DNA of 64,000 nucleotides from Cichorium intybus (GCA_023525715.1 CM042011.1:65277354-65341353), one strand, 5' to 3'; positions 20,741 to 34,089 are shown, numbered from the stretch's first letter. Numbers and translations: made by a program. The notes: generated from the letters alone by a model not told the origin.

Positions 20741-21059
20741 GATATCAATGTGCTTATGTTTTAGTTCTCCCTTTCTTCAATATTGGTATCGTTAGGCGTA
20801 ACAAGCGTTGGTGATTGGCGTAGTGGAGGCGTGATAGGGGCGCCAGCAATTCCCTGAAGAATCGCTGTCTACAATCGCACGTCCTTGACCACTTCAACAA
20901 TTTTGCCTCTTTTTTTCTGCCGATTATGTAACGGAAGGATTGCAATTTTTTTCTAAGACATATTAGGTAACAGACTAATATGTATACACAAAATAGGCCT
21001 CGAACATTTAGTGGCCCTGGGCCATCGCCCAAACTGTCCTCCCCATTAGGCCGGCCCTG
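20741..21059 (-). mobile_element. hAT-like transposon end fragment
   Basis: The minus strand begins CAGGGCCGGCC at 21,059, a terminus type common in plant hAT relatives, followed by GC-rich then AT-rich non-coding sequence. I could not find the opposite terminus or an 8-bp duplication, so this is a truncated end at best. Confidence 0.45.
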
Positions 21060-22268
21060 CTCTTTCGCAACTACAATGCCTCCTTTTTAGAACGGCGGAT
21101 GAGCTACAGCTTTTTGCGTTTAATTGGATCAAGTTCAGATTGAGTTTCTTGAATTTAGATCGTTTGAGTGGATTATTTCTCCCTTTAATGCTTATGTTTT
21201 GTAATTTCTAGTGTCTCGCTAGTTTGTTTTATAAAATTCCCCCCTTCAAAAAAAATTTTATGTGGTTGAGTAAAAGATAAGAGGCATTATTTTTCCGTTT
21301 TGCCAACCCAACCACACGTCCTCTTGCATTGATCATCAACTACACCCTCTCCTAGTTATGTGTTAACAAACTAATTATTAATTTATGATAAAAGGTAATA
21401 TCACTTTTGACTGAGCATTCCAGGATAATAAGTTGTAAAATATATTTGAAATTATTTCCTTCCAAATCATGCGATTACCGAACCCAGAGCTATGAAAATG
21501 TAATGTTTATAAATTTAAGGGTCTAAAACGTAAATTAAAGAACGGATCACTGTGCTAATTGAAAAGGATCAGGGCGATAAAATCATAAAACTATTGTAGC
21601 CTGAGAAAGGGAATAAAACGTGTCTTTCTGAAATCGTCCAAACAGGTGCCGGCCACACTCCTTAATCTTCGCAGAAATATTCTTTTCTATGATTGTGTTC
21701 TTGTTTTTGTAAATTTTGTTGTTTCATTTTGAAGAATATATCGACTGTTTTACTCTGTAATATCTGGTTTCAAATGGTTCATTTCCTGAAGTCTAGGGTT
21801 CATTTTGCGTTTGATTCGTGCTGTGTAAAATCGGACTGGAGTTAATTGCTCATCTACGAACTCAGCGTAATCATTTGTGAGTCAATTGTTTGCTTCTTAC
21901 ATTTTGAGAAATAAGCATGTTTGCTCAATCTATTTCTTCTTAATTATCAACATTTGACGTGCGCAAATTCTGTTATCAATCGACTAAGTATTCAACTATA
22001 TATTGTGTTTGTTGAGATCGATCATACCAATTCCTTCTTTCTGTATTCTTATTATTTTCTTAGATCTGTTGTTAATTGTTATATGTATTTGAAAGTTGTC
22101 AATCGATGTGTTCACAATAGAATTCCGACAAAATTTCCTCAATTCGGTGTTTAATTTTGCATCGTATTTACGTCTAGATTCAGGAATTCTCCTAACGATC
22201 CTAAGAAACCAAGCTTCTCGACATTGATTTCACAGAATCGTATTGCTTAAAGGATTAACGAAATCAAG
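21060..22268 (+). promoter_or_regulatory. upstream region and probable 5' UTR of the bHLH047-like gene
   Basis: No transposon signature in the last 700 bases. A possible 5' UTR intron acceptor (TTTCACAG) lies at about 22,229. I cannot fix a transcription start. Confidence 0.4.
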
Positions 22269-23142
22269 ATGGGAGTAAAGAACTTGCCACCTAGGTCAGT
22301 GCTTTTACAGTTAATTTTTAATTTCATAACCATCGTACATTTAAAAATTCTTATTGTATGACACTCGATGATGTTGATGCAGCTTGCTAACTTGCAAGAA
22401 GATCATTAATCTGAATAAAGTTCCTAAAAGAATTCTTGGCAAGGCTAAAAGGGAGAAAATAAAGCGTGAGCATATGAATCAGCTCTTTCTCATATTATCG
22501 AATGCACTTGGTACTTTGTCATTCATTTTTTCTTTTTCTTTTTTTATCTTTTGTTTCATTGCCCAAAAAGTTGAATTTTATTGTAGAAATCAGAGAGCAA
22601 AACTGCGAGAAGATATTTATCCTTGGTGAAACTATGCGGGTTGTTAAGGAGATGCTCGATGAAATCAACCGCCTTAAAGAAGAAAATGCAACTCTATTAT
22701 CAGAATCACAATATGTAAAGCTTTTAAATAATATAATTATACATATGCTTTTTTTAATTGAATCTTTTTGGCAAACTTTTTAGGCTATTTTCGATGATAC
22801 GAAGGACATTCACGTCTTTTACACAGTCAAAAGATCATGAACGTGTCCATGTCGTACCATTTCTTTGCCTTTCTGGTTGAGACAAAAGATTGCCATTCTC
22901 GTGTCTTTGACGATTTGATATCAGTCTCAGTCGCAATCCAATCTGTTATGTTATGTTTTGTCCTGTCTGGTCTGACAAATGGGACTAAATGGTGTAGTGA
23001 TGTTAGTGTTTCTTGAAAACAGGTGACATGTGAGAAGAATGAGCTTAAAGATGAGACTTATGCTTTAGAGATCCAAATCCATGAATTGAAGAGTGTTGAA
23101 TGTAGCCCCTCTAGAATCCTTGAAGAGCAAACCGCACCCTAG
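22269..23142 (+). CDS. bHLH047/POPEYE-like transcription factor, four exons, short
   Basis: Exons 22,269-22,294, 22,383-22,510, 22,587-22,714 and 23,023-23,142 join in frame to 133 codons; every intron is GT-AG. Exon 2 encodes the basic region and helix 1 (KVPKRI, then KREKIKREHMNQLF), exon 3 the loop and helix 2 (GETMRVVKEMLDEINRLKEEN, LLSESQY), exon 4 the leucine-zipper-like extension (VTCEKNELKDETYALEIQI). Order and wording match Arabidopsis bHLH047 (POPEYE), which represses iron-homeostasis genes in the nucleus. The usual protein is about 240 residues; this one ends about 35 residues after the last conserved helix, so the C-terminal part is missing. The frame is intact. It could be a functional short paralog or a young truncated copy. 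Confidence 0.8.
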
Positions 23143-23347
23143 AGTTGTTAGGAATGAATTAGCGTTTGATAGCAAAATGTAGATTAAGCTTTTATAAGTA
23201 AATTGGTGTCATGTAACCGATATATCATCTTTTTGGGTCAGTGTTAATATTCATGTGATTTTTATTCCCTTCGTGAATCCATGGAATGATGTGTGTAGAT
23301 AACAAGTGTTAAAGGTTGTATCACACACCTCAATGGTAAATTGCACC
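23143..23347. other. 3' flank of the bHLH gene
   Basis: Probable 3' UTR followed by unremarkable AT-rich sequence up to the MITE. Confidence 0.4.
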
Positions 23348-23355
23348 ACTAGGAC

Positions 23356-23824
23356 TAGCATTGTAAACGAACCGAACGTTCAGCGAACCGTTTGTGAACT
23401 GTTCGACGGGAAGTTCGTTTATGTTCGTTTATTTAATAAATGAACGAACATGAACACAACTTCACGTTCGTTTAGTTAAACGAACGAACATAAACAATGA
23501 TCTCGTTCGTTCAATTATGTTTATAAACGTTCGTTTATGTTGTTGTTTATATTTGTTCATTTAAGTTCGTTTTATGTTCATATATGTTCGATTGTATTTG
23601 ATTACATTGCAATATTATATGTTAGTTTATGTTAAATAATTTGTATTTGTTTATCTATGTTCGTTTATGTTTGTTCGTTTATGTCCATATAGAATGTTCA
23701 CGAACATAAACAAAGGAACATGAACAAGTAAACTCGTTCGTGTTTGTTCGTTTATTCGGCCAACTTAAACGAACGAACATGAACAAGCTTTTATTCGTGT
23801 TCGTTCGGTTCGTTTACAGCCCTA
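23356..23824. mobile_element. hAT-type MITE, copy 1
   Basis: Starts TAGCATTGTAAACGAACC and ends GGTTCGTTTACAGCCCTA. Flanks ACTAGGAC (23,348-23,355) and ACTAAGAC (23,825-23,832) agree at 7 of 8 positions, the duplication length of hAT elements. The interior is made of AACGAACATGAAC / GTTCGTTTATG units. No coding capacity. Same family as 45,635-46,124. Confidence 0.85.
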
Positions 23825-23832
23825 ACTAAGAC

Positions 23833-26165
<2,333 letters not shown>

Positions 26166-26804
26166 GAAAGTTCAATATAAAATCAAATTAAATCACCTAA
26201 CCATAGAACCATCATTATAACCCTTGGATGATTATATCAATGGATTAGATTAAAGGAGACGCATTAAGAAATTATGCACCTAATGTAAGTAATCATACAC
26301 ATGCAATGGCATATTGGGTTTTTTATCCATCCCTAAAATAGAGGAGTGTCAAATGTTGCGTGATTTTTTGAAACATATATTCATCTATGAACATATGTTC
26401 ATCTATGAACATATGTTCATTTACAGAGAATGAATATGTTCATTGTTGAACAAATGTTCATTTATGAACATATTCTCATTTACAGGGAATGGATATACAG
26501 ATAAAGAGATGAATGCATGTTCATTAATGAACATTTATTTATCTATGAACATATGTACATTTACAAAGAAATAATATACAGAGAAGGAGATGAATGCTTG
26601 TTTGTTCATTGATGAACATATGTTCATGGATGAACATTTTTTCATTTACTGGACGTATTTATTGGAGGTTTTATTTCTAGTATTTCCATTTTACCATCAT
26701 ACCCTTAATCAAGATTGCAAAAGTCGCTAGGCGCTCCCAGGTCGACGGACTAGCGAGTAGCGAGTAATCGGCTAGGTGAGGAGTAGAGTACTCGGTAAGC
26801 ACTG

Positions 26805-26807
<3 letters not shown>
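26166..26807. repeat. palindromic ATGAACATATGTTCAT-rich repeat region
   Basis: Between 26,376 and 26,655 the self-complementary unit ATGAACATATGTTCAT and shorter variants recur about ten times. After it, 26,730-26,800 holds a GTCGCTAGGCGCTC-type sequence seen at ends of decayed transposons. No ORF. Confidence 0.6.

Positions 26808-26892
<85 letters not shown>
26808..26892. repeat. (TA)n microsatellite
   Basis: About 42 TA units. Confidence 0.95.
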
Positions 26893-26894
<2 letters not shown>

Positions 26895-27583
26895 CGAACA
26901 CATTGGATGCATACAATATATGTAAACACATAACATCACCGATTACATTAAAATACATATATACAACTACGTCAATCGGAATTCCCCTAAAATCAGAACT
27001 CAATAAATTCACACACATATCATCGAACATTGAAATTGCAATCGGTTTTTGAATCTGCAATTGGTTTTTGAAATTCACACACATATAAATATATAATCAA
27101 ACATCGAAATTCAGTTTTTGTAATTCAAAAAAAATCCAAACAAAGTGCTGGTGAGCAAATAACAGTCGAGGTTGAGCATTTAACAGTCAATGGAGTTGAA
27201 TTTGATTGAGTTGAATGCGATGGAGTTGAATTCGATTTCAAAGGTTGAGTTCGATGGATTTGAATTAATCTAAACAGTCAATAAGAACTAAATTAGGTGA
27301 ATTGAATTCGATGGAGTTGAATTCGATTTTAACCGAATTTGATTTGAAACAAGATTCGATTTTAGATGACTTCGATTTTGCTGACTTCGATTATGCTAAC
27401 TTTGGATACAAATGTTCATAAATGAACATAAAGTCATAAGTTTTCATAACTTTTATCACATACTAGAATAGAACCACAAGCTTTTTATAACATTACCAAA
27501 ATAACAAAATAAGCTTCCATAGACATTACCAAAAGAGCTTGAGGGTTTTCTTTGCATAATGAGACACATGGTCGAACTCCAGC
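26893..27583. other. intergenic, GAGTTGAATTCGAT-like low-complexity repeats
   Basis: Between 27,170 and 27,400 degenerate units such as GAGTTGAATTCGATT repeat several times. No gene seen. Confidence 0.5.
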
Positions 27584-29080
27584 TAGGCATGAGCAAAAAA
27601 CCGGTCAGATCGGACCGAACCAGCTAAAAACCGAAACCAGACCGGATTTCATTAAAAGGGTACGATTCTCAGTTCAATGATATTTGATTAACCTGTTCCC
27701 GGTTCTAATGGTTCCTGTTCCGCCGGTTCAACTAAAAAACATGGGACCGAACTGGTATGTGAAAGATCGTTTATAACTTCAGCATAATCGTGATCGGTAC
27801 TTGTGGTTTGTTAGAAATGGGGAAGAACAATGGCTTGGATCTCTGAAAATCGTGTTAGAATCACTTTCAAATCAAAGTATTTTGATGGTACAATCAAATC
27901 TTTGATTGGATAAGATTCATAGTGTTCTAGATCAGAGAAATGTGTGAAAGAATATGTTTTTCGTACCCTAGAAATGACCAAAAACGGCTATAAAACCTGT
28001 CAAAAAACTGTCACTGGGCTCGAAACACGGCTCGTGTTATCCTGACACGGCCCATGTTTCATTGCAACATTGTTTCTGTCCCAAAACTGACATTTTACAC
28101 GGCCCGTGTTATCCTGACACGGCCCGTGTTATTTTCCAAAATTGCTTCTGTAATCCTGACACGGCCCGTGTTATCCTAACACGGCCCGTGTCAGGATGAT
28201 TTTTGGAAAATGATAGTTTTTAACAGTTTTTTACTTTGTATCTTGACAAATTCAAACAAGTGTGTACTCCACACCTTCCTTACTTTTTTAATGTTTGTTA
28301 AGATCACATTTGGTCAACAAAATTAATCCACTACACTTAAATACATATTGGTAATTTCATAAATCACCAACATGGTTCAGTCGATTGAAAGGATGATGAA
28401 CCTAAACCACCATACATGGTTTTGTCATCGTTGGTGGAGACTTGTTTTCGCAACTCGTTAATTTAGTATATAAGATATTAAAGCAATTAGTGTCTATTAA
28501 TTTTGTTTAAAATGTTTAATTTTCCCGTTTGGGCAAATATGTTTTAAAGAAAATACGTATATGTTTGAGATTGAAATCTACAAGCTAAATTAACATTGAT
28601 CCTATAGGCTATAGGGCAAGGATTGTTGGATCAAGCAACACAAATCGAAATAGATCCAAACAACACTAAACAATAAACTGACCACAATCGACTTGGTCTT
28701 GGAACTTGATGGTACTTTAGTGAAATTTAAACAATGGTTAAAGAAAGAACCACGACTTTACTGCAATCAAAATACAAGTTTTCAGTTTCTTGCATAAAAG
28801 TTACATATATATTTTGGTTCATTTTGTATGATTTATAAAACCCAAAACGGTCTTGGTTGATTGGGTTGAAAAGTGACTTAATGAGGTTGCAAAATAACTT
28901 ATTATATTTTAAATGTTGAAAAAACCACTTAATGGAAGAAACCCAGTTTTGGAACCGGTTAACCGGCACCAGAATCGGTTTACATGTCTTTTGTGTGGTT
29001 CCCGGTTCTACCTCAATGCTTAAAACAGATCCAAGTTCGTGGTCCGATTTGGTCCGGATTGGACCTAACGATCGTCCCTA
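27584..29080. mobile_element. probable hAT-like element split by an LTR
   Basis: Left end TAGGCATGAGCAAAAAACCG with ACCGGACC-type subterminal repeats; right end ...GGACCTAACGATCGTCCCTA. Termini are loosely inverted. The 8-bp flanks (ACTCCAGC and ACGACACA) do not match, so the two ends may belong to different elements. Confidence 0.4.
27809..28319 (-). mobile_element. candidate solo LTR with seven CG-rich palindromes
   Basis: TG...CA termini (plus strand TGTTAGAAATGG ... TTTGGTCAACA), no matching 5-bp flanks. About seven copies of ACACGGCCCGTGT or one-base variants lie at 28,017-28,195, placed like the palindrome array in the SIRE-like LTR. Confidence 0.4.
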
Positions 29081-29231
29081 ACGACACACAGAAAATGCCG
29101 AAAATTAGAGCTGCCATTCCCCTCTCTCTCTCTCTCTCATTTATTAATTAAATGAAATAATCTGATTTATTTATTGATAAACTGATAAAATTAATTTGTT
29201 TCCCTTTGTTTTATTTTCAACGACAAATAAC
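28320..29231. other. non-coding sequence
   Basis: Remainder of the hAT-like element to 29,080 and AT-rich flank after it. (CT)n near 29,120. No gene seen. Confidence 0.5.
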
Positions 29232-30052
29232 TAAGGGTGTGTTTGGTTCGTGGATTTCAAACCATAGGATTTCAAATTCAATGCAATTTCAAATCCTTCA
29301 GAATTTAAAATCTTAGGATTTAAAATTCCATAACCCGTTTGGTTGGATATCAAAACCTTTATAAAATTGAAAAAAACAACCATTAGAACGATCAACATTA
29401 AATCTTCGTTAACCAATGACCGATAATCGATGACAGAATAGTTGACACAAAATATGTGATGGAGCCAACGTCGTTGATAGGGTGGCTGGAGGTGAAGGTG
29501 GCGCGATGGTGGGATGGTCGTAGATGGAGTTGGACGTGGTGGTGGGGTAGTGGGAGCTAGAGGTGGCATCAGCGGTAGGGGCCAAAGGTAGAGGCGGCGA
29601 CGGCGGTGGGTTGTCGGAGGTGGAGGCGATATCATCAGTCGTGGGGTGGCGGGAGGTAGAGCATCAACTGTGGTATCGTCGAAGATGGAGGCAACGATGG
29701 TATGTGGCCGGGGGTGGAGGTAGTATCGACGATGGGGTAGCGAGAGATGGAGGAGGAGACATTGATCTGGTGGTCGGAAGTGGACGAGTCGGCATCGGTG
29801 GGAGTGGCCGGAGGTGGAGGTGTCATGGGAGATGAGGTGGCCGGAGGTAGAGATGGCGTCGGTGGTGGGGCGGCCGGAGATCAAGGCGGCAGCAATATTG
29901 GGGTGGTCGAAGGTATATGTGGCAGCGGTGGTAGAGTGGCCAGAGGTGAGGCGTCGGTGGTGGGGTGACCGGAGATCAAGGCGGCAGCAATATTGGTGTG
30001 GCCAAATGTATATGTGGCAGCGGTGGTGGAGAAGCCAGATGTGAGGCACCGT

Positions 30053-30378
30053 TGTTAGGATCGAGACACTTAGCATACGAACACGAAACTCACACACTCA
30101 GCTCACAAATTAAGAACACAAGGATTTTACGTGGTTCGGATTCGGTGTCAATCCTACATCCACGGGCACAACTAGATTTTATTTGAATGAGGAGATTACA
30201 AGAGATACACACTCAATCTTTGCATGTATTTTGTGTTGTGGTGCATGATGCTCTTCATCTAATTTATACATGTAAGTAATTAATGTGAAAATGTGAATTT
30301 TCAAATCAAAGAAAGAGGCTTTGCCTAACTTTGAAAACCTTCACCAAATCTTCACCAACTTTGAAATTTCACCTAACA
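30053..30378 (-). repeat. 3' LTR of the Tork-like element
   Basis: 326 bp, preceded on the minus strand by the purine run GTGGGAGAT. Confidence 0.9.
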
Positions 30379-30504
30379 ATCTCCCACTTGAAGATTTGAA
30401 CATCTCTCATTAATCTCCTAACATAACAAGTCTTCCAAGCTTCCAGTTCCTAAAAACAAGCTAAAACTTAGTCAAATTTTCCTAGTTGCAGCCGCCCCCT
30501 CATA

Positions 30505-31512
30505 TCAATTACTAGAAGGGCCAGTTGAAACTCCCACTAGCTCCAACTCAGCCGTGGCTAATCCCACCACTGACTCATCCTCTGTCTCAACTGGTTTGGA
30601 CACTCCACCAGCTCCAGAGATACACCGAGGACCACTAACACTCTCCAAACTTTGCAAACTTCCAACAGGAGAGAATTTTTCAGTCTTAGTCTTCAAAACC
30701 CAACGGCTCTTTATTACTGTACCAGGAACACACCCCGTGCTCCCACTGTCACAAAATCTCCTGAATGGTTTAGACTTTAACATCCCCTTGGCTCCAGAAT
30801 TCATGTTTGCAAAATGAATTCTCTTAGCACTAGATTTAGCGAACCAGATTTCGTCATGCTTAACGGGGACGGTCATACTTCCCTCAGCAGGTACCTCAAC
30901 CATATACAATGACCCACGCTTCATACCTTGAGCAATCACTGAATTACCATTGACCACCCTCCATTTACCACCACCAAACCTTACTTCCAGTCCTTGTTTA
31001 TCCAGCTGAACAACAGAAATCAATTTCTTCTTCACCTCCGGAATCACCCTGACATTCTTCAGGTTCCATGTAGTTCCCAATGAAGTAACCAGATCAATAT
31101 CTCCCATGCCCGTTACTTGAAGCATCTCATCATTTGCTAATCGTACATTCCCAAAATCTCCTTCTTTTAGATTCACCATCGTTTCTCCGTTGTCCATGGC
31201 ATGAAACGAAGCCCCTGAATCCATGACCCAAGAGTCTACACAGTTTTCCATACTGAGTATTAATGCATCTTCCTGATAAACATTCTCAGCACCAACACTG
31301 TTTAACTCTTTCTTTGGACATTGACTCTTAACATGTCCCACCTCTTGGCAGTTCCAGCACTTCACATTCTTCCAAGTTCTAGATGAACTTCTTCCCCGAC
31401 TCCCACTGCTCCCACAATTCCTGCTATTCCCTCTACCTCTTCCGATGTTTAATAACTCAGAAGAAGAAGATCCACCTTGATTCTTGCGTCTGACATCCTC
31501 GCCAAGAACCAA
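30505..31512 (-). CDS. zinc knuckle and protease part of Tork-like gag-pol
   Basis: Gly/Ser/Arg-rich start, then zinc knuckle CWNCQEVGHVKSQC (CX2CX4HX4C, about residues 53-66) and copia protease with WVMDSGASFHAMDN (about 94-107). About residue 220 the expected GAG-pre-integrase and integrase sequence is replaced by a Ser/Gly/Val-rich tail without known domain, and the ORF stops about 125 bases before the LTR. A one-base shift near 31,517 separates it from the gag ORF upstream. Confidence 0.8.
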   Translation of the reverse strand: MVLGEDVRRKNQGGSSSSELLNIGRGRGNSRNCGSSGSRGRSSSRTWKNVKCWNCQEVGHVKSQCPKKELNSVGAENVYQEDALILSMENCVDSWVMDSGASFHAMDNGETMVNLKEGDFGNVRLANDEMLQVTGMGDIDLVTSLGTTWNLKNVRVIPEVKKKLISVVQLDKQGLEVRFGGGKWRVVNGNSVIAQGMKRGSLYMVEVPAEGSMTVPVKHDEIWFAKSSAKRIHFANMNSGAKGMLKSKPFRRFCDSGSTGCVPGTVIKSRWVLKTKTEKFSPVGSLQSLESVSGPRCISGAGGVSKPVETEDESVVGLATAELELVGVSTGPSSN

Positions 31513-32045
31513 ATCTCTAACCCTTCAAAAGTCATACCACTGGTCCCCACTGAACTTGTAACAGCGGTTACTGTTCCAGACCAGCTATCAGGTAGTGAAG
31601 CTAGTAGCAGTGAAGCTTGAGTCTCGTTATCAAATTTAATTCCCACATATGATAATCTGGACATAATTGAATTTAGATTGTTAATGTGAATCGTAACAAA
31701 ACTTTCCTCATTCATCCTTGTAGTGAATAACTCCCTCATCAAGAACACATTGTTAGCCGCCGACAGTTTCTCATACATGTTCGTCAGAGCATCCATCATA
31801 CCACGCGTCGTGGTTTCCTTCATGATGTCGAAAGCAACGCTCCTTTCCAATGACAAAGTAATAACCGCCTTAGCTTTCTTTTCCTTTGAGTTCCACGCAT
31901 CTTCAGCAACTTTTTCCATTTTCTCCGGTTTGTCTCCAAGTACCACGTCCAAATATTTCTGACATAGCAATGCTTCTAATTGCATTTTCCACCAGCTAAA
32001 GTCAGAACCGTTGAACTTCTCGATTACAATCTTGTCTTCAGCCAT
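31449..32045 (-). CDS. gag: gag of the Tork-like element
   Basis: Start chosen at the ATG at 32,045 (MAEDKIVIEKFNGSDFSWW), which begins the conserved gag; the frame is open 23 codons further up. UBN2-type gag core with WWKMQLEALL, SLERSVAF, MYEKLSAANNVFLMREL and LLLASLPDSW, as in TNT1-94-like polyproteins. The family reading continues in the other frame after about 31,517, so the last 25 residues are out of frame. Confidence 0.85.
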   Translation of the reverse strand: MAEDKIVIEKFNGSDFSWWKMQLEALLCQKYLDVVLGDKPEKMEKVAEDAWNSKEKKAKAVITLSLERSVAFDIMKETTTRGMMDALTNMYEKLSAANNVFLMRELFTTRMNEESFVTIHINNLNSIMSRLSYVGIKFDNETQASLLLASLPDSWSGTVTAVTSSVGTSGMTFEGLEIWFLARMSDARIKVDLLLLSY

Positions 32046-32457
32046 TACGACAAACAAGAAACAACTCGAGACAATTTTGCAATTTTTCTGAGACTTCAGG
32101 GACCTGTCTTGCAATTTCCTGGAAGTTCAAGGACTTGTTTTGCAATTTTCTGGAACTTCAAGGACCTGTTTTGCACTTTTCTGGAACTTCAGGGACCTGT
32201 TTTGCAATTTTCGGAACTTCAGGGACCTGTTTTGCTACAGTGTCGTCTTCTCCGGTGGACTCCAGCGCTACAGTGTCGTCTTCTCCGACGATCTGGTTTC
32301 TCCGGTCACTATTTCGGCGAACGTTTGGCCGGCGATTTGGAGGTCTTCCGATGGTCGAAAAAATCCAAAAAATATATTTTTGGAATCTGCGGAACGAGAC
32401 CTTTCCAAAAAACAGAAAATCACACTCTGGAGCTAAACCAAGGCTCTGATACCACTT

Positions 32458-32789
32458 GTTAGGATCGAGACACTTAGCATACGAACACGAAACTCACACA
32501 CTCAGCTCACAAATTAAGAACACAAGGATTTTACGTGGTTCGGATTCGGTGTCAATCCTACATCCACGGGCACAACTAGATTTTATTTGAATGAGGAGAT
32601 TATAAGAGATACGCACTCAATCTTTGCATGTATTGTGTGTTGTGGTGCATGATGCTCTTCATCTAATGCTCTATTTATACATGTAAGTAATTAATGTGAA
32701 AATGTGAATTTTCAAATCAAAGAAAGAGGCTTTGCCTAACTTTGAAAACCTTCACCAAATCTTCACCAACTTTGAAATTTCAGCTAACA
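32458..32789 (-). repeat. 5' LTR of the Tork-like element
   Basis: 332 bp against 326 bp for the 3' copy; they differ by a small insertion near 32,668 and a few single changes, so the insertion is fairly young. Confidence 0.9.
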
Positions 32790-33132
32790 ACCGTCGACGA
32801 CAAGGTAGCAAAAAGCGGAGGCGACCTCGGCAGTAAGGTGGCCGGAGGTGGAGGCAGCCTCGACGGTGGGGTGGTAGGTTGTGGAGGAGGCATTGGTGTA
32901 GTGGCCGGAGGTGAAAAAACAAATATTTCATTCCTGGAAATTTAAATGCTAGGGGGGGGGGGGGGGTCAAGGTATTTGCAAATCCTTCGTTCATGGAATT
33001 TTGAGTCATTTTAAAAAATCTTATCATTTTAAATTACATGCTTACTCTCCAACTAAACATAGGATTTCTAAGGATTTAAAATGCAAATCCTGGGAAATTC
33101 CGTGAACCAAACGGAGCCTAATAGTAATATAA

Positions 33133-33458
33133 GGCTCCGTTTGGTTCACAGGATTTCTCACGATTTGCATTTTAAAATCCTGAGAAATCCTATATTTGGT
33201 TGGTGAATAAGCATGGAATTTAAAATGATAAGATTTTTTAAAATGACTCAAATTCCCATGAATGCGGGATTTGTAAATACATTGACTCCCCCAAGCATTT
33301 AAAATTACATGAATGCAATATTTGTTTTTCACATTCGGCCACTACAGCACTTATGCCACCTCCACCTTTTGAAATCCATGGATTTTAAATTCTGAAGGAT
33401 TTGAAATTACATTGAATTTGAAATTATGATGTTTGAAATCTAGGAACCAAACGCACCC
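33133..33458. mobile_element. Tourist-like MITE B
   Basis: 326 bp, left terminus GGCTCCGTTTGGTTCAC, right terminus the inverse of GGGTGCGTTTGGTTCC, TAA on both sides (33,130-33,132 and 33,459-33,461). Its ends are those of element A in reversed order, 14 bp away from it. Confidence 0.8.
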
Positions 33459-33537
33459 TAAGTCGATAAGAATTGCATTTAGTTCTGTCTATTATTTAAT
33501 CCTTCAAAACACGTTGAATTTTCTTATTTGTAAATTG

Positions 33538-34081
33538 TAGAGGTGCACCAAAAAACCGGATTCCGATCCGAATCCGGTATCCGATCCGAATCCGATCCGG
33601 TTTCAATCCGGTTTTTCAAAATCTGATCCGGTTCCCAATCCGATCCGTCGGATCCTACCGGTTTGAAATTATATCCGTTGAATCCGGTTCGAATCCGGTT
33701 CCTGTCAATCCGGTTTTTGATCCGGTTTATATCCGATTTCGATCCGGTTTTTCCATAGGACATATGAACGTTTTTTTTTAAATCTGACCGTTGGGAACGA
33801 TCTTGTGACCGTTTGGAGCCTCATAAGTGACGAAAATTGACATTTAATACCCTTTGCTCCAAAAAACAGGATATTAAAAACCGGTTTGAGATACGATCCG
33901 GTTTCGATCCGGTTTCAATCCGGTTTCGATCCGGTTTGTATAGGATCGGGAAGTTTGTGTCTAATCCGGTTTGGATCCGATCCGGTTTCGCCCCAAATCC
34001 GGTTTTGACTTTGTTGACTTGATCCGATCCGGTTTACGATCCGGTTTTTGATCCGGAAAAAATCCGGTTTGTGCACCTCTA
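33538..34081. mobile_element. hAT-type MITE with GATCCGGTTT repeats
   Basis: Termini TAGAGGTGCACCAAAAAACC and ...GGTTTGTGCACCTCTA, flanked by a perfect 8-bp duplication GTAAATTG (33,530-33,537 and 34,082-34,089). Both halves consist of GATCCGGTTT-like tandem units in opposite orientation. Non-coding. Confidence 0.9.
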
Positions 34082-34089
34082 GTAAATTG

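Larger units (their letters stand above)
30053..32789 (-). mobile_element. Tork-like copia with gag and protease only
   Basis: LTRs 32,458-32,789 (5') and 30,053-30,378 (3'), TGTTAG...CTAACA, flanked by ACCGT on both sides (30,048-30,052 and 32,790-32,794). The minus-strand primer-binding site TGGTATCAGAGCC lies at 32,455-32,443. Integrase, RT and RNase H are absent: 2.7 kb in all. It is inserted in the tandem repeat of the Tourist-like element. Confidence 0.9.
29235..33118. mobile_element. Tourist/PIF-Harbinger-like element A, split by a copia
   Basis: Left terminus GGGTGTGTTTGGTTCG, right terminus the inverse of GGCTCCGTTTGGTTCAC, flanked by TAA on both sides (29,232-29,234 and 33,119-33,121). 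Without the nested copia it is about 1.14 kb. It carries a degenerate tandem repeat of roughly 36 bp (GTGGCCGGAGGTGGAGGCGG-like) at 29,440-30,050 and 32,800-32,925, and a run of 15 G at 32,952-32,966. No transposase. Confidence 0.7.

Noticed and set aside
26806..27084. ORF ending in an Ile-Tyr repeat
   Set aside because: The repeat is translated (TA)n; no domain in the remainder.
27576..29088. 8-bp target-site duplication for the hAT-like element
   Set aside because: Flanks ACTCCAGC and ACGACACA do not match.
29231..30097. 288-codon minus-strand ORF rich in His, Pro, Ser and Thr
   Set aside because: It is the translation of a degenerate GGTGGCCGGAGGTGG-type tandem repeat; all frames of both strands are open there, and it crosses a transposon end and an LTR.
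32135..32462. Overlapping plus-strand ORFs with a repeated LFCNFLELQGP-like phrase
   Set aside because: They are translations of short tandem GGACCTGTTTTGC repeats in the leader of the Tork-like element, between primer-binding site and gag.
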